From: Anthopleura xanthogrammica
Lineage: Eukaryota > Cnidaria > Anthozoa > Actiniaria > Actiniidae
Assembly (NCBI GenBank): GCA_964019055.1
Contig: OZ025211.1
Coordinates: forward strand, 11,506,400 to 11,570,399
Direction of reading: 5' to 3'
DNA length: 64,000 nt
The notes under the pieces are model-generated. The model saw only the letters and a list, made by a program, of their open reading frames with translations, was not told the DNA's origin and searched no databases. The translations under genes were made by a program, and so were the position numbers. Shown one piece after another: positions 48,601 through 57,976 of this stretch; the first letter of the stretch is position 1; every line of letters starts with the position of its first letter.

Positions 48601-49511
48601 GAATGGAGTGGAATGGAGTGGAATGGAGTGGAATGGAGTGGAATGGAGTGGAATGGAGTGGAATGGAGTGGAATGGAGTGGAATGGAGTGGAATGGAGTG
48701 GAATGGAGTGGAATGGAGTGGAATGGAGTGGAATGGAGTGGAATGGAGTGGAATGGAGTGGAATGGAGTGGAATGGAGTGGAATGGAATGGAGTGGAATG
48801 GAGTGAAATGGAGTGAAATGGAGTGAAGTGAAGTGAAATGAAATGGCGTGGAAAAAGAAAAACTCTGACTAGTTAGATATAGGGGTTGGGTCACCCATCC
48901 AAATGCTAACTTCATTCAACTGCGCTTGACTCAAACTCAAGACTGTCAATGACCGCAGAGCAAAGAAGTTGTTCTGGAAGAATATTTTGTGCATTTGGTT
49001 GAGCTGTTTGATCTCGCCCAACGAATCTAATGAATACATATCCCGATAGTCAGTGATAATTCATGAGTGTTGCAAATACTACCTTCATTGGCTGTTCTTC
49101 CTCAAGTTTGGTTAACGTTTTAATGTGCTGACGACTTGTAGGGATGATTCTTAATATCTTATCTCTATGGGGTAAAACAATTAATTTAGTCATTTTTTCA
49201 CCTCCTTTTACATAGCCTAACCCGCTAAAATTCCAAATGAATAAGTTGATATGTGAGTTAGCCGTGCCCTGACTCAGATCAGCCCAGAGGTTGTTTCAGG
49301 GTTCGATCTGTAAGTTAGAGATGCCCTGACTTAGATCATCCCAGGTTGCTTCACACAAATCGGTTGGCAATGTATGGTACATGATCAGTGGAGCAATTTT
49401 CGCTTCAGATGGTTCATATTTCATAAGTGTAACTCACCCTGAGTATTTTCCCCCGTATCCAATAGCAACAACTGTCATGACTACGGCAACAGCAAGCTTT
49501 AAGGCAGCCAT
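42666..49511 (-). CDS. Procarboxypeptidase (M14A) CP3, predicted acidic-residue specificity
   Basis: Ten minus-strand exons: 49438-49511, 49083-49164, 48030-48248, 47491-47592, 46900-47004, 46303-46413, 45252-45345, 44303-44505, 43547-43634, 42666-42856; phases agree and encode 422 residues. Signal peptide [18 protein letters not shown], activation segment to about 125, then the catalytic domain: His178/Glu181 (GIHAREW), Arg127 equivalent in MWRKN, DLNRNF (Phe in place of the usual Trp), DIHSYSQ, Tyr360, Glu383 (VLELRD). Residue 255 is Lys367 (GSTKDY), again predicting acidic C-terminal residues. It is more diverged than CP1 and CP2 are from each other: the activation segment, [10 protein letters not shown] and the LTQE tail differ. 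Convergent with CP2. Intron 2 contains a 450-bp decamer array. Confidence 0.93.
43672..44080. repeat. Large foldback element, copy 2
   Basis: CTTTAAAGTGCACCTAACC and TTAAGTTATGAAGGTTATAC pair with GTATAAACTTTCATAACTTAA and GAAGAAATATTTCACC. Same family as 42105-42590. In intron 8 of CP3. Confidence 0.65.
44545..44669. repeat. TAGACC-family foldback element
   Basis: GCAGCACGTCGGGAATGCAGCTC...AATTTGG pairs with CCAAATTGAGCTAC...TGACGTCACGTGG, ending GAGGTCTATA. In intron 7 of CP3. Confidence 0.65.
44720..45015. repeat. TIR element CATTACAGTCAAACTAAG
   Basis: ATTACAGTCAAACTAAGAAAACC...GAACACCTAAAATATGTCTGG pairs with CCAGACATATTTTAGGTGTTC...GGTTTTCTTAGTTTGACTGTAAT. It shares its TATTACAGT end type with 25520-25714. 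In intron 7 of CP3. Confidence 0.85.
45528..45704. repeat. Near-perfect hairpin element, ~177 bp
   Basis: AAGCCAGTTCAAAGTTTAAG...TTCTCACCTTCTTTTGTTT pairs over about 75 bp with AAACAAAAGAAGGTGAGAA...CTTAAACTTTGAACTGGCTT, leaving a loop of some 15-20 bp. In intron 6 of CP3. Confidence 0.9.
48386..48837. repeat. (GGAATGGAGT)n decamer array, ~450 bp
   Basis: About 40 almost identical GGAATGGAGT units, degenerating at the right end into GAAATGGAGT and GAAGTGAAGT. It is in intron 2 of CP3, about 140 bp upstream (in gene sense) of exon 3. The GGAAT half resembles the monomer of vertebrate satellite II/III by sequence only. Confidence 0.97.
49255..49350. repeat. Two units of the AGAGGTTGTTTC dispersed minisatellite
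   Basis: GAGTTAGCCGTGCCCTGACTC...AGATCAGCCCAGAGGTTGTTTC followed by a second degenerate unit, as at 10155-10350. In intron 1 of CP3. Confidence 0.55.
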
Positions 49512-50106
49512 CTTAAGTCCGCTAGAGAAGATAATATTGAGTTACCATAAGAATTTATTCTCGAAGGCTTTCGCACAGCGGTAGGCGATATTTGTAAAGA
49601 AGCGACGAATAATGAACAGCAGTAAAAATTACGAGATAAAGTTACCGAGAAACATATCTAACAGTTAAAAAAAACATCAATTATTACGAATAGTAAGATG
49701 TAGTAACTTGAAAGGAAGAAATAGAAATCATTACTAAAGATATTTAAAACAAACGAACGATTTTTGGTAACAAAAGATAAATAAGAAAATTAGTAAAATA
49801 CACAAAAAAACAAACCTTGGTAATTGTAGCAGTTTATAAAATGAGATCAATTCTTGATCAATTTTAAATGTTTTTCGGTTCCAACTATAATTTAGTAGCT
49901 TAAAACTTTTAGAATTCGTTTTACGGTGTTACAAATAATGTTTGCCACAGGATTATAACAATTCTACCGGTTATGTTGTATTTGTATATAAACATAGTCA
50001 ATCATATATCCGAACATTGGTAAATGTTATTTTGTTGTGAAAAATTTGGACGGGTGACCAATTCGATTAAAAGAACACAAGTTAGAAAAACAATTCCATC
50101 AAAACT

Positions 50107-50182
50107 GCCACCAGGTTAGCTCAGTTGGTAAGAGCGTCGGTCTGTTGTGCGGGAGGTCGTGGTTCGACTCCCGGCCGGACTT

Positions 50183-50230
<48 letters not shown>

Positions 50231-50456
50231 CACATCTACAAATGGTTAGACCTTCAAGTCTAAGGATAAGGACTTGTCTCCCGGTTCAACAGCCTATCCC
50301 AATTTGGAGGCATAACACTAATTACTAACAATTCACTCATGATTGTAAGCTGCACGGCATCTAATAGCACCCTTATATGCAGCCCGTATAGTCCTCCACT
50401 GGTCACAATTGTAAAGCGCATTGAGACGATGTGAAATGCGCTATATAAGAACTTCC

Positions 50457-50504
<48 letters not shown>
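50107..50504 (+). mobile_element. tRNA-derived SINE with (ATT)n tail
   Basis: The head carries a tRNA A-box (TTAGCTCAGTTGGTAAGAGC) and B-box (GGTTCGACTCC). A 5-bp T-arm can pair, but the anticodon stem is poorly paired and no terminator or CCA end follows, so it is not a tRNA gene. A non-tRNA body then runs to a 3' tail GCGCTATATAAGAACTT and (ATT)n. The tail recurs in reverse at 63749-63880. Confidence 0.8.
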
Positions 50505-50506
<2 letters not shown>

Positions 50507-50910
50507 AATACACATCATTTTATTTTTCCAATATTCCAGTTTCGAGTTCTCTATTTTAGCTTAGGTCAGGTTTAGCCTTGATTTTGTGTAGAATATAATG
50601 TATTCAATCTATTCAATTCTATTGAATTTCAAAGTGTATTTGGCGATAACAAAAGGAGCAAGGGACTGGGTCCGAGTTTGAAAAAAAAAATTCGTTAAGG
50701 TCCCAGGAAAAATAATCCAATCACATGAATGAACAACATACAACAAACTCATTGGCCACGTTTCAGGATGTTTGGACTCAGTAATTGACAAAATTGCAAG
50801 AAATGTCAAACCGTCCAGCCACAAATACGTTCTTCGTATTTTTACAAAATGATAAAATATCGTTTCAATTTGCCCAAACTTGATCAAATCCTAACTTTTA
50901 CTAATTTTTA

Positions 50911-51123
50911 TTATTATTATTATTATTATTATTTTATTTGAACCTCAGGAAAATTTGATACAATTATTTTTTCCCTGGTAAAATTACAAGTCGGGTCTTT
51001 TCCCAAGACCTAAGACTTCAAACTGTCATTTCAAAACCTAACCGAAACCTTTAACCTATTGTTACAATGCTGCTTGACTTATTCTTTTTCTTTCTTTTAT
51101 CCCCCCCCCCCCCTTATAATTTA

Positions 51124-51158
<35 letters not shown>

Positions 51159-51330
51159 CTTTAGAATTTATATATACTTCTTCTCTTTTTTCTTTATAGC
51201 AAGGGATGCTTGTAAGTGGGTGGGTTCGTATTAATTTTTAGGGGGATGGGTTAGGTAATTTACCTAATAGGGGACCCTGTGTCCTGTTGTAATTTACCTG
51301 CCTTTGGGCGAATCTTTAAATAAATAAATA
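50911..51330. repeat. (ATT)n tracts and probable LINE 3' tail
   Basis: Two (ATT)n runs (50911-50933, 51125-51158) and a poly-C run (51102-51113) precede AT-rich sequence ending AATCTTTAAATAAATAAATAAATGG, which resembles the tail of the LINE remnant at 17.4 kb. No frame remains. Confidence 0.4.
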
Positions 51331-51738
51331 AATGGCGTCTATCGTGAAGATAAGCTAGTAAAATAGTCTTATATGGAGTTTTGATTTTAGATAAAATGTT
51401 GAGTCAAGATACTTGAGTATTGACGTCAATACACTTTAAACTTTCTTGTAATTAAGCAACCACCTGGAAAAAAGAAAATGCAACAGATGTGCTATCTTTG
51501 TACGAAAACTGATGTTTCTCTTAGACATCATGATGAAGCACTGTTTTTGATATTCCTTTCAAACAAAACTAAACCGTTTGCCGGAACAGTACTATTTTGT
51601 TGGTTATTCCATATTTTCTACATTCAACCCGCGCAAGTCACTGGTGTCAAAAAAAATCCATTTCTTAACATATATAGGTAAATGTAATGCAAAATCAAGA
51701 AGGGAATCATGAGACCTTTTTGAATGATTATTGAACAT

Positions 51739-51744
51739 TTTATT
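51739..51744 (-). terminator. Candidate poly(A) signal for the acidic/cationic precursor gene
   Basis: AATAAA on the minus strand about 290 nt beyond the stop of the most distal cationic exon (52033). Confidence 0.25.
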
Positions 51745-52032
51745 TTAATTTAAAAACTATTCAATCCTTGATACAATGGTGTTACCTTAATTACTGCCAA
51801 AAACTGGGTAGAATGAACACAAATTCAGTTATTTACGGTACAATTTTTTTTCTAAATTCATTAAACAAGAGGTTTTTCAGGGACAAAATGATGTGTTAAA
51901 ATAATGTGTGAATATATTTTTGACAGCAATATCTATATAATTGACATAACAACAACAGTTTAACTTAGTATCAAAAACAATCGGTCGTTCCATGGGCGAT
52001 TCGGTTTGACTATTCTTGGTAATAGTTTCAAG

Positions 52033-55000
52033 TTATCCACGTGCCCAGTAGCATTTGTATCCGTGAAAGCGATTACGGCAGTAACGTTGGCGAACCCTGG
52101 GGCAGCCGCGCCTTACACGACGGCAGTACCGGTACTTTCGGTAGTATCTATCTCTGTGTCTCCAGACAGAAACCACATGGATCGGGCAGACTCGTCGGTA
52201 TCTGTAGGTGCATACTCGATGACAGCGTCGGCGGCAGATCGAGCAGATCCTCATTCTACGCCAGTAATAGCGGAGCTCCTGCGGAGCACCATACTTAAGA
52301 AAAAATGGTAACCCATCGAGTTGAATTTTCATGGCTTGATTACGTCATTCTATTGACGTCTGTACGGGCGTGTACCACCACAGGCCCGCGCGAGCGGAGC
52401 ACCATACTTAAGAAAAAATGGTAATCCATCGAGTTGATTTTTCATGGCTTGATTACGTCATCACCTTGTCCATACATACATACATACATACATACATACA
52501 TACATACATACATACATACATACATACATACATACATACATACATACATACATACATACATACATACATACATACATACATACATACATACATACGTCCG
52601 TCCGTGTACCACTTTGCACAGGGTTCCCGCGCGCTTTGCTTACTCGCAAATGCACAGAAAAAATCGCAATAATGTTGTCAAAGATGGATCAAGAAGTATT
52701 TTTTCTTATTTTTGCAAAGCGAAAAGTACGTTTAATCGAAGTCATGTCTGTCTTAAAGTGAACAAAAACAATTTTTCGACTTTAGCGACTTGCTAAAGAA
52801 GATTTAGCGAGGGAAAGCGAGGGAAGATTCTTAATCTTACGATGAAGTTTCGTGATTGAAACTTCAGTGAGAGAAAAAGTGGCCTGTAGACCAGAAAAAC
52901 CTGATTATACTGCAAGAATGATATTTCAGTTCCGTAGAAAACACTTCATAGAAGGTAAATTCATTATTTTTAACTAATATTTCGTAAAAAATCGACAAGA
53001 AATGTGTAAATTAGCTGGAGAAACTCTCAGACAAGCCAAGGACGTTGGTTCGGCAAACATTGTCAGAAAAACTTGGATAGTTTGTCGTTTTTACTGCATT
53101 CTAGATTTGTATCATCTTTTTCTTCATTACTTGTGAACCAAAAAAGCGATATTTGAAGCTTTGATTTTTTGTTTTTGATCCCATTTCGAGAAAAAGGCTA
53201 AGACTTAGTAAAAAGACTTAGTTCTTTGAAAAAATATATTTGACGGCCAGCGAGCCTCACGCGAAGTCAAAACAAGATTCCAGTTTCATAATCATATGAA
53301 TATTTTGACATTTTTATAGATAATTTATTTTAATGTTGAATGAAATATGAAAAAGGAATACATATCACACCAAACATTTGCTATTTATCGGGCTTTTCCA
53401 GCTATTACTATTACACAATCGCAAAAATGATGAGCTTGTTTTTTTTTATGGATAAGCTTATGTTTTTGTAAGATATTTCGCTCGATAATAAAGTTAAGAA
53501 TAAATCTGAAAAAAAAACTTTTCAAAGACCAACTTACTAACAATGAAAATTATTATCTTGCATTAATGAATATGTCTCTTTTTACATGTGAAGTTCAAGT
53601 GAATGTAAACTTTTAAACTTATCAGTAATATTTTTCGACAATTTTCAGTGTAGTTCACTTTCCACCTAAAAAACTTATAACTTTGATTACTAAGATTTGC
53701 TGAATAAAATCCTTTGTTCTATACATGTATTCATATGTTCTATAATCTATAATTATTTTTCTTCGAATTGAAAAGTTTTCTAATGCTTTTGAAGGCTTAA
53801 AATAATGGTTTTTCTTTTAATTTTTCCTCCTGGATTCCGCTAAAATCAAACGAAGTGGTAACGCTATAACCAGCGTTATGCCGCGTCACACAATTGTCAC
53901 GTTTTTAGCACTAAATATACTATTTATGGGAGCTCCGCTTTTAGGCAGTGCCTAAATCTATATATTATCTTGCATTAATGAATATGTCTCTTGTTGGATG
54001 TGAAGAAAATGTAAGCTTTTAAGCTTAACAGCTTATCAGTAATATTTTTCGACAAATTTCAGTGTAGTTAACTTTCCACCCAAAAAAATCTTATAACTTT
54101 ACATTTGCTGAATAAAATCCTTTGTTCTATACATATATGTGTTCATATATTCTATAATCTATAATTTTTTTCTTCGAATTGAAAAGTTTTCTAATGCTTT
54201 TGAAGGCTTAAAATAATGGGTTTTCTTTTCTTTCTTCTGAGTTCTGGTAAAGAAGTGGTCACGCTGTAACCGGCGTTATTCCGCGTCACACAATTGTCAA
54301 GTTTTTAGCACTATATATGCTATTTGTGGGAGCTCCGCTTTTAGACAGTGCCTAAATCTATATATTAACTGCAGTGACGGATTTTACGACAGCAGCGACC
54401 TCGACCTCGGTAGAAGTTTCCAGTATAACGCACCCTGTAGCGACATCTATGTGCTCTTTTTCACACATATTTGCAGCGTCGGTGTAGGCGACGTTTAACG
54501 TCATCTAAAACAGATGAAAACATTGATTATGCGGCAACAGTTCTAATGTTACTAGGGAAACTCTATAAATGCATTAATCCATCCACTCTTACATTTACCA
54601 ACCTATCCAACCACCCACCGAAACTCCCATCCTATCACACCCGTCCTTCCATCTATCCACTCTCCCATCCGCTATCCCATCACACTATCCCATCCACTAT
54701 CCTATCCCACTATCCAATCCACTATCCCATCCCACACCTCATCCACTATCCCATCCACTATCCTATTCACTATCCAAACCACAATCCCATCCACTATCCC
54801 ATCCACTATCCCATCCACTATCCCATCCTTTATCCCATCCCACTATCCCATCCACTATCCCATCCACCATCCCATCATCTATCCCATCCACTATCCCATC
54901 ATCTATCCCATCCACTATCCCATCCACTATCCCTTCTCCCCACCCATCCAACTCTCCATCCATACTTAATATTTTCAATCTTCTTAATTAATTTTTGTTT

Positions 55001-57357
55001 TACATTTTTCCTTTTCATTTTCTTTTCACTTCTGCTGTTTTCATTTCATTCCGTTTTTATCTCCCTCTCCTCTCTCTCAAAAGTAGTTTTTGATTTGATG
55101 CATTCTTACCGTTTTCGTCTTCTTCCTTCGCCTCTACTTCGTTCTCTGGTTCTTCTATAAACAAATCAAAAACCCAGTCACTCAAACTAATCCTGATCCT
55201 GATCTACTCAGTAAACATGCAAATTGCTTTTTTCATCACAGGGGGAGGGGCGGGGAGGGGGAGTTTGACTAAAACTTTCGACACGATTTTTGTGCGATAG
55301 GAATTATACGCTCTGAATTGACACCCATTGCCAGAAATATTGGACATTGTCAGCGGTGTTACGTATGAATGAAAATGAAGTGGTTTTCTAGAGGAAAAAT
55401 ATAACTACATGGTTTCCAAGCACATATTTATATTTAACTATGATGTTAGTAAAACAATTCTTACCAAAAAATAGTTACTTGACAATCAAAAGAACAACTA
55501 TTATTTTTCTGTTGATAAGCCTCACCACAGGAAGCCCATGAAGGACAAGAAACAAGTTTCAAACGTAAATCGTTACTCTAAGCTTCCTTATCGTATCTCA
55601 GCAGTCAATGGGAGCTTGTAAAAACAAAATGGCGATATTTAGGGGTTTTTGAAGCTGTTTGGAGCAGTTCTCTGTGGTTTCTTGTCATTTTAACTGAAAA
55701 CTACGAGCTAACAACGCGTCGAATCGCTTAAAATTTAACCTAACTTCAAGCTTCTTGGGAACCTACATTCTGAAGACATGCTGTCTATTTTGAGCGGTTT
55801 TGGATTTATTAAACACTCGTTTGGTGATATCGAGGTGGAGCTCTTTTACTTTTAAATTTTTTCGAGCTCAAATAAGACGATTTTGGGGTCAAGTGTGGCC
55901 AGATTTATAGACGATGTATGGAATCTAGAGCTTTCGAAGCCTTTCGAAGGCAAGTAGTCCGGGAACCAATATGTCGCATGATTCAATGATCATTTTACGC
56001 TTATTTAGTAGCTTGTAGGGTGGGTTGTTTGTCGCGATGTGGAGCTCAGAGTAAATAAAACCCTATTCGCCGTAAATAGAGGAAGCTCTATATTCCCCAT
56101 ACATTTCCTATAAGACTCGGCGGCTATTTTGTAAGCTGAAACGCATCATTGCACATGTATGAGCAGGCTCATGTCCCATATTTCTGGCAATGAATGAAAA
56201 TTGTTTCCACGTGCATGCGTTTCAATACGTTTTCCAAAAATTCAAACCATCTCTGCCTCCAAAATAATTTTAAATAAATTCGAAAATCTGCCAATTTTGA
56301 TTTCATCGAGTGTGAAGGAAATCTATCGATGCATCATTTTTAGTCAGTTTTTAGGCCTATTTCGTCGCGCAGCTACTTGCATTCCATAGAATTTCTCCAA
56401 ACTCGGCAGATAAAATTATGTCAATTCAAAAGTCTGAAGTTTTGAGGCATTCGATCGATTTGTAGTTGAGCGAACAGGAGAACAAAATTATGAAACACCA
56501 CTGTTAGAAAATCGGCCCGTTACGGAAAAAGAGACTCAAAAATTAATTTCAAATACACTGTTAAAAGCCTGAATGTTTGAGTACTTTTGATGCGATACGA
56601 GCGAGTTAAAAAAATAACGACAACCACTCCCAATTAAATTGGAGTCACATTAAATTAGCTGATCCAATCATTACCTTCCTTGTCATCCACCTCGGGCTCC
56701 TCTTCGTCTTCGTTGTCTTCGTCTTCTTTGCCTTCATCATTGGTGTCCTCCTGGCTTTGGTCTTCACTTTCATCTTCTTCTTCGTTATCCTCTAAAGCAC
56801 GTCAAAATTTAAGTGAGCATATGTTTCACATGATAGAAATGTACAGAAAGTGCGTTTGTTTTTATTAAAAATTTGTCACGATAGAAAGAAATCTGTGGCA
56901 AGCCATTCCATAACACACATTACTGAATTACACTGAATCAGGAAAGAACCGGTACCTTTGGGTTGATCTAAGTCAGCGCGAGACTAGCTCACATACTGAA
57001 TTTAAATTGCGAGGGTTTTGCGGAGAAAAGAAAACTGGAGAACTAAATTCTCAAATTAAACGAAAGACCCAATAAACTTTGTTGACGTATGAAAGCCGAG
57101 ACCAGGAATCGAAGCTGAGCGGGAAGGCGGGACCAGAACTCATACTACAACACTCTTGATTCCTTAGAGAGCAAAAAGTGATCAAAGAGATAGAAAGACA
57201 TACCAGGAGCAGGATCCTCTTCTGGGGCTTCTTTCTCAGGTTCTGCAGCAACAGACTCAGGTTGTTTGGTGTCTTCGTCTTCAGTCTTCTCAACTGGAAT
57301 AGCTCCAGCTAAGGCAAAGAAACAAACGACAAACAGGAGTGCGAGCTTGAACGACAT
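52033..57357 (-). CDS. Secreted precursor with acidic pro-region and Arg/Tyr/Cys-rich cationic C-terminus (candidate host-defence peptide)
   Basis: Minus strand. Exon 1 57204-57357 gives signal peptide MSFKLALLFVVCFFALAGA and the first acidic segment. Exons 56675-56791 and 55110-55154 are almost pure Glu/Asp/Asn. Exon 4 starts at 54504 and encodes DDVKRRLHRRCKY, a dibasic, furin-like site. These junctions have good splice sites and constant phase 1. Beyond that the model is uncertain. Read straight on, exon 4 meets TGA at 54461-54463. Alternatively a weak donor (TAT|GTGTGA, 54467) joins in phase to 52033-52278, an 81-residue segment with about 26 Arg, many Tyr and 9 Cys, giving 199 residues with 10 Cys outside the signal. 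I recognise no family. Acidic pro-piece plus cationic Cys-rich tail is the layout of some animal antimicrobial precursors (Hydra arminins by analogy only). A matrix protein or a venom-type peptide are alternatives. Confidence 0.6.
52280..52460 (+). repeat. Two tandem copies of the GCGGAGCACCATACTTAAG repeat
   Basis: GCGGAGCACCATACTTAAGA AAAAATGGTAA...ATGGCTTGATTACGTCAT occurs twice (52281-52350, 52394-52460), with the GTACGGGCGTGTACCAC motif between. It is the family seen inverted at 8252-8385. The first copy abuts, and may supply, the acceptor of the 52033-52278 exon. Confidence 0.75.
52471..52593. repeat. (CATA)n microsatellite
   Basis: About 31 uninterrupted CATA units. Confidence 0.98.
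52600..53965 (+). mobile_element. Long non-coding dispersed element, copy in the cationic gene's last intron
   Basis: Shares with the inverted copy at 28384-29480 the GGCAAACATTG / AAAAACTTG, GCGATATTTGAAGCTTTGA, GACGGCCAGCGAGCCTC and GAATTGAAAAGTTTTCTAATGC...GAAGGCTTAAAATA blocks. It ends GGAGCTCCGCTTTTAGGCAGTGCCTAAATCTATATATTA. No open frame. Confidence 0.65.
53966..54365 (+). repeat. Tandem duplicate of the element's 3' ~400 bp
   Basis: TCTTGCATTAATGAATATGTC through GCCTAAATCTATATATTA repeats 53545-53965 with scattered differences, so the element end is duplicated head to tail. The right end falls exactly at the last codon of the cationic frame that follows TGA in exon 4. Confidence 0.8.
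54650..54945. repeat. (CTATCCCATCCA)n minisatellite
   Basis: About 24 imperfect 12-mers, intron between the 55110-55154 and 54504 exons of the cationic precursor gene. The apparent protein across it is an artefact. Confidence 0.9.
55465..56195 (-). repeat. 720-bp dispersed non-coding repeat (inverted copy)
   Basis: Reverse complement matches 10673-11395 end to end, e.g. AATGGGAGCTTGTAAAAACAAAATGGCGATA and TATTCCCCATACATTTCCTATAAGA. Lies in the intron between acidic exons 2 and 3 of the cationic precursor gene. Confidence 0.75.
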
Positions 57358-57768
57358 GATTGCAATGCAATGAAAAAAGGTTGGCCAGTCACATTTTTAA
57401 ATCTCAATCTCTCATGAAATTATACAGTCGCTTTAAAAGGCTCTAATTTAAGTCCATTAGTTCCACTACCTATCAAGTTCAAGGACTTTGAATAATTTTT
57501 AAAAGCACCATTAATGTCAAGTGTATTTAAGCCACTCAGTTAACCAACCAGGCCTGAATTCAACTCAATATTTTTTCCGTGTTACTTGCTATTTTCGTTT
57601 TGTTGACGAACAAAAGTAACATTCGTGACGGAAGCTTTGTATTCTAAGTTAAAATGATTACAACATCCTTTCAAATAACCAGTTGTCTTCCATAAATGAT
57701 TGTCCATACATGTACAGATAGCGATGAAATAGCAACATTATATTTGTACTTCATATTACCTGCTTATA

Positions 57769-57976
57769 TACAGCGCGACGCACAAAAGTTTGACCACTTT
57801 TAATATATTCGCATACTTCTAAGCACGGGCTTTTTGCTGCCAAACGACTTTTTACAAGCCTTATTTGGTAAAACCAAACAGCTTGGCATCAAATGTGTCT
57901 GTCTAACGTACAAAATCCCGTGCATAGAAGTATGCGAATACATTAAAAGTGGACATACTTTTGCGCGTCGCGCTGA
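57769..57976. repeat. TACAGCGCGACGC MITE, copy 2
   Basis: TACAGCGCGACGCACAAAAG...TATTCGCATACTTCTAAGCAC pairs with GTGCATAGAAGTATGCGAATA...TTTTGCGCGTCGCGCTG. Same family as 27378-27545. No gene seen in 57.4-60.4 kb. Confidence 0.85.

Noticed and set aside
48270..48915. Repeat protein (Glu-Trp-Asn-Gly-Val type) across 48.4-48.8 kb
   Set aside because: Decamer array in a CP3 intron; no codon bias, start context or splice support.
50107..50180. Functional tRNA gene (Asn-like anticodon loop)
   Set aside because: Anticodon and acceptor stems do not pair well, and the sequence continues into a SINE body with an (ATT)n tail.
52006..52311. Plus-strand Ala/Val/Ser/Thr-rich frame of 101 residues
   Set aside because: Complement of the Arg/Tyr/Cys-rich minus-strand exon. 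The minus frame ends in a cationic Cys-spaced pattern matching its upstream exons, while the plus frame has no signal, partner exon or motif. I cannot fully exclude it without transcripts.
54650..54945. CRISPR-like regular repeats
   Set aside because: Contiguous 12-bp minisatellite without unique spacers, in an animal genome.
54471..55160. 229-residue Pro/His/Ser-rich plus-strand frame
   Set aside because: It covers a CTATCCCATCCA minisatellite and runs antisense over two exons of the minus-strand acidic/cationic gene.
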